Source of the DNA: Spirochaetia bacterium
Lineage (GTDB): Bacteria; Spirochaetota; Spirochaetia; Treponematales; Rectinemataceae
NCBI GenBank assembly: GCA_029975555.1
Contig: JARKOY010000021.1
Span: 124,001 to 188,000 of the forward strand
Length of the DNA stretch: 64,000 nt
Direction of reading: 5' to 3'
Shown here: positions 34,691 to 42,607 of the stretch, one piece after another
Layout of the letters: each line of letters starts with the position of its first letter
Position numbering within the stretch: position 1 is the first letter of the stretch
Program-made: the position numbers and the translations under genes
The notes under the pieces: generated by a model
Told to the model about the DNA's origin: nothing
What the model saw: the letters and a program-made list of their open reading frames with translations, nothing else
Databases searched by the model: none

Positions 34691-35350
34691 TTATCGACGG
34701 AATTCCCAGGGCGGAATAGGGTGAGCATCTTGCCACAGCCCTTTCCGCTTTTTCCGAGCCTCTATTTCACAGCGTGCAAGCTCTGAGTCGTCGGAATATT
34801 TCTTGTAGTGCCACGCATACCCCGCCCTCACAATTTCAGCGTTGATGTAAAGATTGCCAAGATAGATGTCGCCGACATATCGTCCATACCGATCGATATC
34901 AACGACATGCACAGAAACAGGTTTGGAAAAGAGAAGCTGGGCGGTGAATTCTTTTGCGGCTTTCCAGTACGCTTGTCCTCGTTCAGGACAGTCGATGCCG
35001 TTTAATCGAATTCTGTAGGTCTGATTATGCCAGAGCAACGTCACGGTGTCTCCATCGGTAATCCCCGTCACTGTTCCAACAACAGTACGATGAATGATGG
35101 AGGCCTCATTGGATTCGGGCCTTGGTGATGAGGGAAGTTCCACCGCTGTAGGAGGATTGCAGACTTTACAAGGGAGATACCCTTTTTTCAGTGCGTCGGA
35201 AAGCAATATCTTGATTTTTGAATGGGCAACATAAGAGCATGACTCGGTATGATATTTCGTCCCTGTCGATGTAATATAGACGTATTGGTCCTCGGCGAAT
35301 AGAAATAGCGGCCAAAGAAAGAACAAAACTAGAAATGCGCGCCTTCTCAT
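34691..35350 (-). CDS. Secreted thermonuclease (SNase) with N-terminal cysteine motif
   Basis: 219-aa exported nuclease. Signal peptide residues 1-19 (MRRRAFLVLFFLWPLFLFA). Residues 26-66 carry an Ada-like metal-binding pattern (YHTESCSYV...GYLPCKVC; C38, C61, C64). The staphylococcal nuclease domain spans about 90-215 with GITDGDTV (D99, D101), YRIRLNGIDCPE (R115, D120, E123) and DRYGR (R157), so Ca-dependent catalysis should be intact. Start ATG 35350 has no ribosome site; a perfect inverted repeat lies just upstream. Probably degrades extracellular or periplasmic nucleic acid for nutrition. Confidence 0.9.
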   Translation of the reverse strand: MRRRAFLVLFFLWPLFLFAEDQYVYITSTGTKYHTESCSYVAHSKIKILLSDALKKGYLPCKVCNPPTAVELPSSPRPESNEASIIHRTVVGTVTGITDGDTVTLLWHNQTYRIRLNGIDCPERGQAYWKAAKEFTAQLLFSKPVSVHVVDIDRYGRYVGDIYLGNLYINAEIVRAGYAWHYKKYSDDSELARCEIEARKKRKGLWQDAHPIPPWEFRR

Positions 35351-35360
35351 AGTATTCGGC

Positions 35361-35378
35361 TAAGAATATGGATTCTTA
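35361..35378 (-). promoter_or_regulatory. Inverted repeat upstream of the thermonuclease
   Basis: TAAGAAT (35361-35367), four bases, ATTCTTA (35372-35378), perfect. It overlaps a weak TTGCCG-16-CATATT promoter on the minus strand and lies 11-28 bp before the ATG. Candidate operator. Confidence 0.45.
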
Positions 35379-35474
35379 CAACGAATCGGCAATGTTTTTC
35401 ATCCTCAGCACCTTTTTCACTATGGCGGTGCCTTTCAAACAAGTCGCAGAAGAAATGTAACCCCCTCCTCTTTT

Positions 35475-36602
35475 TCATTTCGGCGGCAGCAGATAGGCTC
35501 CTACGCCCTTCGTGAGTAGGCCCTCATAATCAGGAACACCCTCGACTTCCAGCGGCATTTCCGGGTGCTCTAGGTTCCAAGAATTCATAAGTTCTGATAT
35601 AGCCGTCACGTGCCTGCCGACACGCTCCTCGAGGGGGTGGCCGTGCTCATCGTAGGGCACATAGAGTCGGCCGAGCTTGGCCGCGCGGACGTACCATTTG
35701 TCCTTGCCCGTCAGCACGAGGGCTTCGTCCGTCCGACCGCGGAGCCGCCCCTGCGATGCGTTCGCGGTCTCCATGAGCACGGGCAGGGTGTCGGTGAAGT
35801 CGCCCAGTTCGCGGTGCGACAGTCCGCGGAGGTTGACCGGCGAAGGTTCGAGGCTGATCTTTATGTCCTGCATCTCGAGGCCGAGCACCGTGTCCGAGGC
35901 GAGCTGCATGGCTTTTGGGTGCGCGACGATTGCGTTGATGACCGGGTACTCGGGCGAGGCTTCGTGCAGGTCGACCGTGATGGTCACCTTCTGCTGTCTG
36001 ATGAGCTGCACTATGCCGTAGCACACTTTTTCGGTGAGAGTGCCGTCAGGACGGCCCGGGTAGCCGCGGTTGAGGTTGCGGGTCTCGCTTCCGGACAGTG
36101 TCTGCCCGGACGAAGCGTGAATGTAGACGTTGGGGTCGGGCCACTGGTGTATGGGGTTGGTCGCCCTCGATCCATAGCTGAATACGCGCGGACCGTTGGG
36201 GGTCTGGATCGTAAAGCGCTGGGGCGCACCTTCCTGCGGGTCGTTTGCGGTGAAGCCCGAGGCGTTTGCGCGGGGAATGACATAGAGAGTGCCCGTCCTC
36301 GGCACGACATTCTCTATGAACAATATTGCGGCAAGATGCCCTGCTGGCTCGTTGGGGTGTGTGCCGCCGAGAATTAGCATCGACGCTCCATCGTCGGAGC
36401 CTCTCATCACATAGACCTCTGTGTCGCCTGCCGTGCCTTTCAAGCCAGAGAACCACTCCGAGAGCATTTTCTTCTCGGTGACGCCGGGACCACGCACGAT
36501 CAGGTCGGGCTTCCTCATCGAAAGAAAAGAAGCCCCGGCAAGCGCCGAAGCCACGAGGGCTCCGGCAAAGCATACGATGGCCGTTATCCTATGTTTCTGC
36601 AT
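35475..36602 (-). CDS. M14/AstE-like zinc amidohydrolase (succinylglutamate desuccinylase/aspartoacylase type), exported
   Basis: 375-aa protein with an N-terminal membrane anchor or signal (residues 8-29, ITAIVCFAGALVASALAGASFL), placing it in the periplasm. Zinc-binding HxxE is in LGGTHPNEPAGH near residue 81, a DPNVY motif follows near 155, and DLHEASPEYPVIN near 213 supplies the third ligand region. Family members hydrolyse N-acyl amino acids or C-terminal residues. AGGAA precedes ATG 36602. Last gene of the GGT-DUF6305-permease operon, so it may trim gamma-glutamyl or N-acyl compounds (inference). Confidence 0.8.
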   Translation of the reverse strand: MQKHRITAIVCFAGALVASALAGASFLSMRKPDLIVRGPGVTEKKMLSEWFSGLKGTAGDTEVYVMRGSDDGASMLILGGTHPNEPAGHLAAILFIENVVPRTGTLYVIPRANASGFTANDPQEGAPQRFTIQTPNGPRVFSYGSRATNPIHQWPDPNVYIHASSGQTLSGSETRNLNRGYPGRPDGTLTEKVCYGIVQLIRQQKVTITVDLHEASPEYPVINAIVAHPKAMQLASDTVLGLEMQDIKISLEPSPVNLRGLSHRELGDFTDTLPVLMETANASQGRLRGRTDEALVLTGKDKWYVRAAKLGRLYVPYDEHGHPLEERVGRHVTAISELMNSWNLEHPEMPLEVEGVPDYEGLLTKGVGAYLLPPK

Positions 36603-36611
36603 GGATGTTCC

Positions 36612-36755
36612 TCATTTGATCATCAAAAGCCTGAGCAGAAGCGGCACGATCACCATGGCAGCCGTTATCTGCAGCGAAAGCTTCTTCGTGTCGAAGAGGA
36701 CCCAGACTGTCAGGGCGAGTACCACAGCCAATATCACAAGATACACATAGAACAT
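36612..36755 (-). CDS. 47-aa membrane protein between permease and M14 gene
   Basis: Small open frame with a strong TAGGAGG ribosome site 7 bases upstream of ATG 36755. The product has two hydrophobic stretches: residues 3-20 (YVYLVILAVVLALTVWVL) and 30-45 (ITAAMVIVPLLLRLLM), joined by FDTKKLSLQ, so it looks like a two-TM hairpin. It starts 9 bp after the permease stop and ends 9 bp before the M14 gene. It could be an auxiliary subunit of the permease; I do not recognise a family. Confidence 0.75.
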   Translation of the reverse strand: MFYVYLVILAVVLALTVWVLFDTKKLSLQITAAMVIVPLLLRLLMIK

Positions 36756-36764
36756 GGGATCCTC

Positions 36765-38036
36765 CTATAAGACAGCCCTGATCTGCTTGGAGAACACGAT
36801 GAATAGGATGGCGTACACGATGATTATCAGCGTCGGGATCACGAGTTTCTTCAGTACGGTGCCGTACTTCTCGAGCCCCACCACCTTGGCGGCAAAGATC
36901 GCTGCGAGGGCCGTGGGCGGCATGAAATCGCCGATGGCCGCGATCAGCGAGAGCGCCGCCGCCGCGATGATTTGGTCCCGGCCAAGGAGTGCCAGCATGA
37001 AAGGCACGCCGAGCACGCTCGCTGAGCCGAAGGCTGAAATCGCCCCGAACAGAGGGATCGAGATCGCGATCATCGCATAGAGGAGGGCGGGCGGCACCGA
37101 CAGGGCGTTGACCACGATGAAGCCGCGAACGCCCGTCGCCGTCATGATCTGGATGAACATGCCCACGCCCACGAGAATGCCCAGCACAGGGAGCACGTCC
37201 TCGATGGATTTCTTCGCCGACTGCACGATGTTGAAGCGTTTGCCCGTGACCCACGTCGACACCGTGCCGATGATAAAGATGAGCGGCATGCCGAGCCCAA
37301 ATACCCGTGGCACCACCTTGTCGAGGACCATCAGCACAAAAATGAGAATGATCGGCGAAAAAAGCCGCCATCCGCCGTACCGACTCAGGGTCGAAAAATC
37401 GAGCGAGGCGAGAACCTTCGTGCGGTCCATATGCCGCACCTTTCTCCAGCCGAACCACAGCGCAAAGACGACCGCGAGCGGGAAGGTGAGCAGCACAAGC
37501 GGCAGTTCGAAGCCGACATAGGGCATGTCGATGCCACCTCCGATGATCATCGCCGGGATATTCACCGGTGGAGCGATCATGCCCAGAATGGCCGCAATCG
37601 AGATGAGCGCCCCTGCGTCTACCGTCGATATTCCCATCGAGGCGAACATCGGCGCCACCACCGCGCCCGCCGTCAGCACCGACGCGGTCGAACTGCCAGT
37701 AATCATCCCCGGCACCATGATGACGAAGGTGAGAAGGACCATCAGAACTCCGGGCCATTTATGGAACTTCTTGATCACCGCCGCAGTCAAGGCCTCCAGA
37801 GCCCCCGAATCCCTAAACCCGGTCATGAACATCATCGCGGTGGCGATGGTCAATATTGTGTCGACGTACCCAAAGGTGCCTTCGACCAGGTGCCGCACCG
37901 GATCCTGCACTCCACCGGCGAGCGCGCCCGCCGTCGCTGCGAGCAGCATCGACACGGACACAGGCCACTTGAGCGCAAAACAGCCTGCGGCGAACACGCC
38001 GATCATCAAGACAAAAAGCCAAAATTCCTGCGACAC
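36765..38036 (-). CDS. TRAP-type (DctM-like) large permease
   Basis: 423-aa inner-membrane protein with about 11-12 TM segments, in the DctM/IT superfamily. DctM-like features are GMITGSSTASVLTAGAVVAPMF near residue 110, a following ILGMIAPPVNIPAMI near 150, and the second-half repeat FGAISAFGSASVLGVPFM with GDFMPPTALAAIFA near 370. No DctP receptor or DctQ subunit is encoded beside it; instead a DUF6305-like exported protein and a 47-aa protein flank it. Start is GTG 38036 with GCGAGG upstream, 11 bp after the previous stop. Confidence 0.82.
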   Translation of the reverse strand: MSQEFWLFVLMIGVFAAGCFALKWPVSVSMLLAATAGALAGGVQDPVRHLVEGTFGYVDTILTIATAMMFMTGFRDSGALEALTAAVIKKFHKWPGVLMVLLTFVIMVPGMITGSSTASVLTAGAVVAPMFASMGISTVDAGALISIAAILGMIAPPVNIPAMIIGGGIDMPYVGFELPLVLLTFPLAVVFALWFGWRKVRHMDRTKVLASLDFSTLSRYGGWRLFSPIILIFVLMVLDKVVPRVFGLGMPLIFIIGTVSTWVTGKRFNIVQSAKKSIEDVLPVLGILVGVGMFIQIMTATGVRGFIVVNALSVPPALLYAMIAISIPLFGAISAFGSASVLGVPFMLALLGRDQIIAAAALSLIAAIGDFMPPTALAAIFAAKVVGLEKYGTVLKKLVIPTLIIIVYAILFIVFSKQIRAVL

Positions 38037-38047
38037 GTCACGCCTCG

Positions 38048-38620
38048 CTATTTGGCAAAGGCTGCGGCCAGTGGCTCGCTGACCTGCGAAATTTTCTGAA
38101 CAATGTCGAGCGGAATCTTGGTCCCGCAGAGCTTCGTGAAGAGGCCATCAGCGTTGCCCTCCTCGACGACGATGAAGTAGTCGCACAGGGGCACCGCCGC
38201 GCCAATGAAGCGGTCGGACAGCTCCCCCCGCCTCGCCTCGCCGCCGATGTGCAGGCCGATGATCTTCATGCCACGCTTTTTGGCCTCGGCGAGGAGCGCC
38301 TTCGCTCGCTCCAGCTCCGCATCCGCGGAAATGCCCGCGGCGCCGAGTCCCTTCGACGAACCACCGATGACGACGACGAGAGTCTTGGCGTTCGTGCTCG
38401 CGAGCGCCTGCGCCTTCACCAGCGAATCCATGCTGAAGCTCAGTTTCGCTCGGCTCATGATCGCCTTCGCCATCTCGACGTCGGCGCTCTGCCCGATCGA
38501 CGTGAGGAGGGCCGGTTGCGCCGCAATCGGCGCCTTCAAGGTAAACGCCACCAGCGAGAGCGGCATGTACACCGCCATCAGCGCTGCGACGACAATCCTG
38601 AGAATATCGGAGCGTTTCAT
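38048..38620 (-). CDS. DUF6305-like exported protein
   Basis: 190-aa protein with an N-terminal signal/anchor (residues 8-27). The mature part is an alpha/beta fold with LTSIGQSADVEMAK near residue 40, VVVIGGSSKGLGAAGISADAE near 83-103, IGLHIGGEARRGELSDRFIG near 122-141 and DYFIVVEEGNADGLF near 149. I match these to DUF6305; no biochemical role is established as far as I know. AAGGGGA precedes ATG 38620. Sits immediately before the permease, in the position a TRAP or TTT system would use for its substrate-binding protein, so it may be the receptor (inference). Confidence 0.75.
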   Translation of the reverse strand: MKRSDILRIVVAALMAVYMPLSLVAFTLKAPIAAQPALLTSIGQSADVEMAKAIMSRAKLSFSMDSLVKAQALASTNAKTLVVVIGGSSKGLGAAGISADAELERAKALLAEAKKRGMKIIGLHIGGEARRGELSDRFIGAAVPLCDYFIVVEEGNADGLFTKLCGTKIPLDIVQKISQVSEPLAAAFAK

Positions 38621-38672
38621 AGAATCCCCTTTCCTGTGTGTAAAAATTCGACGACAAAGCTCAGCTTGCACA

Positions 38673-38695
38673 CAGCCGGCCCCGTTGGCCGGCTG
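38673..38695 (-). terminator. Intercistronic hairpin between GGT and DUF6305 genes
   Basis: Perfect 9-bp stem CAGCCGGCC (38673-38681) / GGCCGGCTG (38687-38695) with a 5-base loop and no U-tract. Likely a 3' stabiliser or partial terminator that sets the level of the genes after GGT. Confidence 0.6.
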
Positions 38696-38770
38696 CAATG
38701 CTACCGAGAAACCGGGGGCGCGCGCGATCAATTCGACAGAAAATCCGTGCGCCCCGCTCGGAGCGTCATC

Positions 38771-40456
38771 TCAGAATGCCTTCGCCTGTCCGTCGCGGCG
38801 TGGATCTGCGCCGCCGTAGAGCAAGCCTGCATCATAATCGTAGACGATCGCGTGCACCCCGCCGAAATAGGCATCCCAATCGGCATGGATCGAAACGCCG
38901 TGGCCGAGCTTCTTGATGCCGTCGAGCGCACTGACCGGATAGCGTCCCTCGAGGTGTAAGTCTCCGGATGCCGCTTGGTAGACGCGTGGGGCAAGTATCG
39001 CTTCCTGAATGGGGAAGCCAAAATCCACGACATTCGAGATGACCTGGGCCACTGTGGGGAATATGCGCGTGGCGCCAGGAGAGCCGATGGTCATGAACGA
39101 ACGCCCCTTCGAATCGAGAACAAGAGTCGGACTCATGCTGGAGAGCGGCCTTTTGCCGGGCTCAACGGAGTTGACCGAACCGGGGGTCGCCACAAAGTCG
39201 TCCATCTCGTCGTTCATGATGAAGCCCCAGCCAGGGATCACGACGCCAGAACCGAAGAAGTAGTTGATCGTTTTGGTGACCGCGACCATGTTGCCATCTT
39301 TGTCCATCACGGAGAAGTGGGTGGTTGAGCCGGATTCATACTTGAAAGGATCGCCAGCTTTGGGAGGAGTCATCGAGGCGTTCATGTCGATCCTGGCGGC
39401 CTGTTCCTTCGCATACGCCTTGCTGGTGAGCCCCGCGAGCGGCACCTTGACGAAATCGGTGTCGCCCATGTACTTCGAGCGGTCGGCGAAGGTCAGCTTG
39501 AGGATTTCGGACCAAAGGTGCGCAGCCTGCGGAGTCTGGAAACCGAGCTTCTTCACATCGAAGTTCTCGAGAATGTTGAGGATTTCGATGAGGTGCGTGC
39601 CGCCGGACGAGGCAGGCGGCACCGAGTAGACCTTGTAGCCACGATAGTCGCCTTCGACGGGCTTGCGGATCTTCACCTGATAGTTCGCGAGGTCCTCGAG
39701 GGTGAGGATGCCGCCGCGCTTCTGAACTTCATCCACGATGGCCTGTGCGATTTCGCCTTTGTAGATGGCATCTTCGCCTTCCTTGACGATCTTTGCGAGC
39801 GTCTTGGCGAGATCGGGGTTGTAGATCACCTCGCCCACCTCATAGGGGAGCCCATCCTTGAGGTATATCTGAGCGCCGTTTTCATACTTGACGAGCTTGC
39901 CGAAGTTGTCCTTGATGATCGACGCGAGGTTGACGGTGACCGGAATGCCTTGCAGCGCCCACTGAATTGCCGGCTGGATGATGTCGGCGCGGCTCAGCTT
40001 GCCCGAACCGTAGTGTTCCAGCGCATAGAGAAGCCCTTTCACCTCGCCGGGAACGCCGACCGCCAGTCCGCCTTCGACGGTCGAATTAGGAATAACCTTG
40101 CCGTCCGCGCCGAGATACATCGTTGGCGTGGCTTTACCCGGCGCCATCTCACGGAAATCGATGACGACGGGCTCCGCCATGTCCTTCATCTTGATGATCA
40201 TAAAGCCACCGCCGCCTACGCCCGATGCGTTCGGCTCAAGCACACCGAGCGCAAAACCGGTGGCAACCGCAGCATCGACGGCGTTGCCACCCTTCTTCAA
40301 AATGTCGATGCCCACCTGGGATGCCTCCGGCTTTGCCGCGGCGACGACGCCGTTGGCTCCCACGGCGGCACGACCATATAGATTGACCGGCAGCTGCGCC
40401 GATACGGCGCCGAGCGCCGCCACGAACAGCGCCAACGCGAGCATGAGCTTTTTCAT
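38771..40456 (-). CDS. ggt: Gamma-glutamyltransferase (GGT), exported
   Basis: 561-aa Ntn-hydrolase precursor with a signal peptide ending near residue 20 (...GAVSAQ), so periplasmic. It hydrolyses or transfers gamma-glutamyl groups, for example from glutathione, after autocatalytic cleavage before the conserved threonine, here T378 in ESGSTTHFSVMDKDGN. GGNAVDAAVATGFALGVLEP near residue 55 and the substrate loop PLSSMSPTLVLD near 455 are typical. First gene of a minus-strand operon with an exported DUF6305-like protein, permease, 47-aa protein and M14 amidohydrolase. Confidence 0.93.
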   Translation of the reverse strand: MKKLMLALALFVAALGAVSAQLPVNLYGRAAVGANGVVAAAKPEASQVGIDILKKGGNAVDAAVATGFALGVLEPNASGVGGGGFMIIKMKDMAEPVVIDFREMAPGKATPTMYLGADGKVIPNSTVEGGLAVGVPGEVKGLLYALEHYGSGKLSRADIIQPAIQWALQGIPVTVNLASIIKDNFGKLVKYENGAQIYLKDGLPYEVGEVIYNPDLAKTLAKIVKEGEDAIYKGEIAQAIVDEVQKRGGILTLEDLANYQVKIRKPVEGDYRGYKVYSVPPASSGGTHLIEILNILENFDVKKLGFQTPQAAHLWSEILKLTFADRSKYMGDTDFVKVPLAGLTSKAYAKEQAARIDMNASMTPPKAGDPFKYESGSTTHFSVMDKDGNMVAVTKTINYFFGSGVVIPGWGFIMNDEMDDFVATPGSVNSVEPGKRPLSSMSPTLVLDSKGRSFMTIGSPGATRIFPTVAQVISNVVDFGFPIQEAILAPRVYQAASGDLHLEGRYPVSALDGIKKLGHGVSIHADWDAYFGGVHAIVYDYDAGLLYGGADPRRDGQAKAF

Positions 40457-40502
40457 GGCCTACCTCCACACGCCTTCTTTGGAAAGAATTCGGAATTATT
40501 GT

Positions 40503-40531
40503 ATTTTCTTACAGTTCCAGAGCGGTGTCAA
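40503..40531 (-). promoter_or_regulatory. ggt promoter
   Basis: On the minus strand TTGACA (40531-40526), 17-bp spacer, GAAAAT (40508-40503). The -35 overlaps the last codons of the upstream gene; TGGAGG lies before the ggt ATG. Confidence 0.55.
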
Positions 40532-41202
40532 TCTTGTTCATTACTGATTTTGTCCGGCTTTTTTGTCTGCCCGAGACGAACCTCGACGGCCGCTGGCTTT
40601 CCGAGGCGCGCCGATTCACAGAAGGTCTCGGCAAAGTGCCGCACTCCCTCTTCGATGGCCGCCCGGACTGCCGGTTCAGCGAGCGTCGCCTGCGCGTGCG
40701 TCAAGAGGTCGTTCGAAAGCTCGCGCTGCATGCGGGCGGCCTCTTCTTTGAGTCGGAACAGCATATTGGTGAGAAGATTGGAATTCTCGGTGATGATCTC
40801 GATCGTATCCGTGTGCACCGCGGGCAAAAGACAGTCGGGTGCAGGCGTCGAAAGCGCAAGCCTGCGCGTCTTGGCGTCCCACTGAATCGTCCAGGCCGAG
40901 GGGTCCGAAGCGGGAATGACATAGGTGATGTCGGCCACGGCGCTCAGGCGGATCTTGGCTTTGATATTGAATATCGCGAGCAGCTTGGCGGTGAATTCTT
41001 TCGACGCTTCGTAGCGCTCCTGCGTGGTCGCCGCAACCACCAAGGGCCACGGCTCGAGCTTTTGCAGGTAGAGCGTAAACTGAGATCGCACATCGGGTCG
41101 GGAATGGGCAAGCACCTGAACGACCACGACAGTGGCCACCGCGAGCACGATGGTCAGGATGAACAGCAGCACCACGGGAGCAGAAAGGCGTACACGGTCC
41201 AT
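40528..41202 (-). CDS. Hypothetical membrane-anchored protein, DUF4230-like
   Basis: 224 aa with one N-terminal TM segment (residues 8-31, APVVLLFILTIVLAVATVVVVQVL) and an extracytoplasmic domain. The mature part (KEFTAKLLAIFNIKAKIRLSAVADITYVIPASD..., then a long charged helix near 140-180) resembles DUF4230-type proteins, but the match is by general look only. The C-terminus is Lys-rich and polar. It begins 3 bp after the C69 peptidase stop, so the two are one operon. Confidence 0.6.
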   Translation of the reverse strand: MDRVRLSAPVVLLFILTIVLAVATVVVVQVLAHSRPDVRSQFTLYLQKLEPWPLVVAATTQERYEASKEFTAKLLAIFNIKAKIRLSAVADITYVIPASDPSAWTIQWDAKTRRLALSTPAPDCLLPAVHTDTIEIITENSNLLTNMLFRLKEEAARMQRELSNDLLTHAQATLAEPAVRAAIEEGVRHFAETFCESARLGKPAAVEVRLGQTKKPDKISNEQD

Positions 41203-41205
41203 CGT

Positions 41206-42498
41206 TCAATCTCCCCAGCGATCCTCCCATTCGCCGACAATGGCAGCGACTTCGTTGGCATACACAGAAAAAAGGCGCTGGGGAGAAGACTTTTCCTTCA
41301 ACGTTGACTCGAATGCCTTGTGTGCGACCTTGATGATCGATCTCTGCGCCTCATCTCTCGACTGCACAAAGACTTGCTGATTTGCAAGCATCAAACGGTG
41401 TTGGTCTTCGGCCCATGCCTTGCGAGCGCGCCAGTAGGCATACATCTGATCTGCTTTCGTTTCGTCGGGGATCGGTTTCCACAGAGAATAGAACCGGCCG
41501 TCCTTTAAGATCGCCGGCTTATACAGCGAGACGCAAGGGTACGAGCTGTCCGTATACCATACGATCGCACCGCCGGACAGATACTCTACGGACATGGAGG
41601 CTGTTGTCGCGCTCTTCGGGAAGATCCCCGGATGTACGCAGAGGTTCTTCATGCGGCTCAGAAACAGCCCGGGCTTCGGAGCTCCTTCGTGGGATCGTAA
41701 AAGCGAAAGCAGTGCCTCGATTGTTCCCGAAGCATTGCCTTCGTTTGAGCCGCCTGCGGCCATGCGCATGAGCCCCGCCAGCGACGTGGACCTGCGTCGT
41801 TCGCCCTTGGTAAAGAAAAGATAGCGCGCATCTTCAACATGTCTTTTCCAAGAATTACGCTGACCCTTGCGCCCCGGGTCGGCTTCGTCGGAACAGGCGG
41901 CCCGTTCGTTGACGGGAGCGATCTCTTTTCGAGTTTGCGCATCGAGACGCTTGTAATCGTCTTCAATGCAGTAGGCGTTCGAAATCGCATCTGCAATCAT
42001 GGCCTTGCGCCAAGCCCAGCGCTTGCCTGCAGTCTCGATTACATATGCTTCTTCGGGGTCCACCGCAAGAAAACTGTTGTTGTAGACGAGCCTGCCTTTG
42101 TAGGCACCGTTTCCTCCCTGTGGATGTGTCTCGACAAACGAAGTAATGAAATCCACGGCCTCTTGTGCCGTCGCACAGGCGGAGAGTGCCGACCTGAGGA
42201 TATCCATGCCGAGTACGCCGTGCTCGTCGGGCGTAAACCGCGAAAAGACCGCCTCGTTTCCGATCGCGAGACTCTTACTGTTGATGCCCATTTCGCCGCC
42301 ATGCATCCAGGAGGGCTTGGAAAGCAGCATCGCGTAGCCCTTGTCGGAGAATTCGACGCCTTCTCGTATGAGTTCGGTCTTCGGTTCGCGCGGCGGAATA
42401 TGCACAAGGACCTGGGGTTCTTCCGGTTCTCTGTCCGAATTTTTGCCAAAAAGGATTGATTTACCTGCATTGTCATGCAACACGAGAGTATCACACAT
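41206..42498 (-). CDS. C69-family Ntn peptidase (secernin-like dipeptidase)
   Basis: 430-aa cytoplasmic Ntn-hydrolase. Start is fixed by biology: removal of Met1 exposes the catalytic Cys2 in MCDTLVLHDNAGKSILFGKN, followed by the family's NSDREPEEPQ. The frame runs upstream to 42561, but any longer start would bury the nucleophile. WMHGGEMGINSKSLAIGNEA near residue 66 and GNGAYKGRLVYNNSF near 130 are further C69 landmarks. C69 enzymes are dipeptidases or amide hydrolases; the eukaryotic relatives are secernins. AGGAGG is 11 bases before the ATG, a long spacing. Confidence 0.85.
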   Translation of the reverse strand: MCDTLVLHDNAGKSILFGKNSDREPEEPQVLVHIPPREPKTELIREGVEFSDKGYAMLLSKPSWMHGGEMGINSKSLAIGNEAVFSRFTPDEHGVLGMDILRSALSACATAQEAVDFITSFVETHPQGGNGAYKGRLVYNNSFLAVDPEEAYVIETAGKRWAWRKAMIADAISNAYCIEDDYKRLDAQTRKEIAPVNERAACSDEADPGRKGQRNSWKRHVEDARYLFFTKGERRRSTSLAGLMRMAAGGSNEGNASGTIEALLSLLRSHEGAPKPGLFLSRMKNLCVHPGIFPKSATTASMSVEYLSGGAIVWYTDSSYPCVSLYKPAILKDGRFYSLWKPIPDETKADQMYAYWRARKAWAEDQHRLMLANQQVFVQSRDEAQRSIIKVAHKAFESTLKEKSSPQRLFSVYANEVAAIVGEWEDRWGD

Positions 42499-42551
42499 GG
42501 GCTTGCACACCTCCTCGGGCTTCTTGTCCCGCTGCAAGTCGACACGTCTAT

Positions 42552-42579
42552 GGTATATCACTTTTCAATATTCACGCAA
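42552..42579 (-). promoter_or_regulatory. Promoter of the C69 peptidase operon
   Basis: On the minus strand TTGCGT (42579-42574), 16-bp spacer, TATACC (42557-42552). Its -35 lies inside the divergent promoter of the TPR gene, so the two transcripts probably influence each other. Confidence 0.5.
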
Positions 42580-42599
42580 GCGAAAAAGTCTGATATTCT
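42571..42599 (+). promoter_or_regulatory. Promoter of the TPR-GT2-PlsC operon
   Basis: TTCACG (42571-42576), 17-bp spacer, extended -10 TGATATTCT (42591-42599). The ATG at 42608 is eight bases downstream with no ribosome site, predicting a leaderless message. Confidence 0.5.
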
Positions 42600-42607
42600 T
42601 GGGCTTA

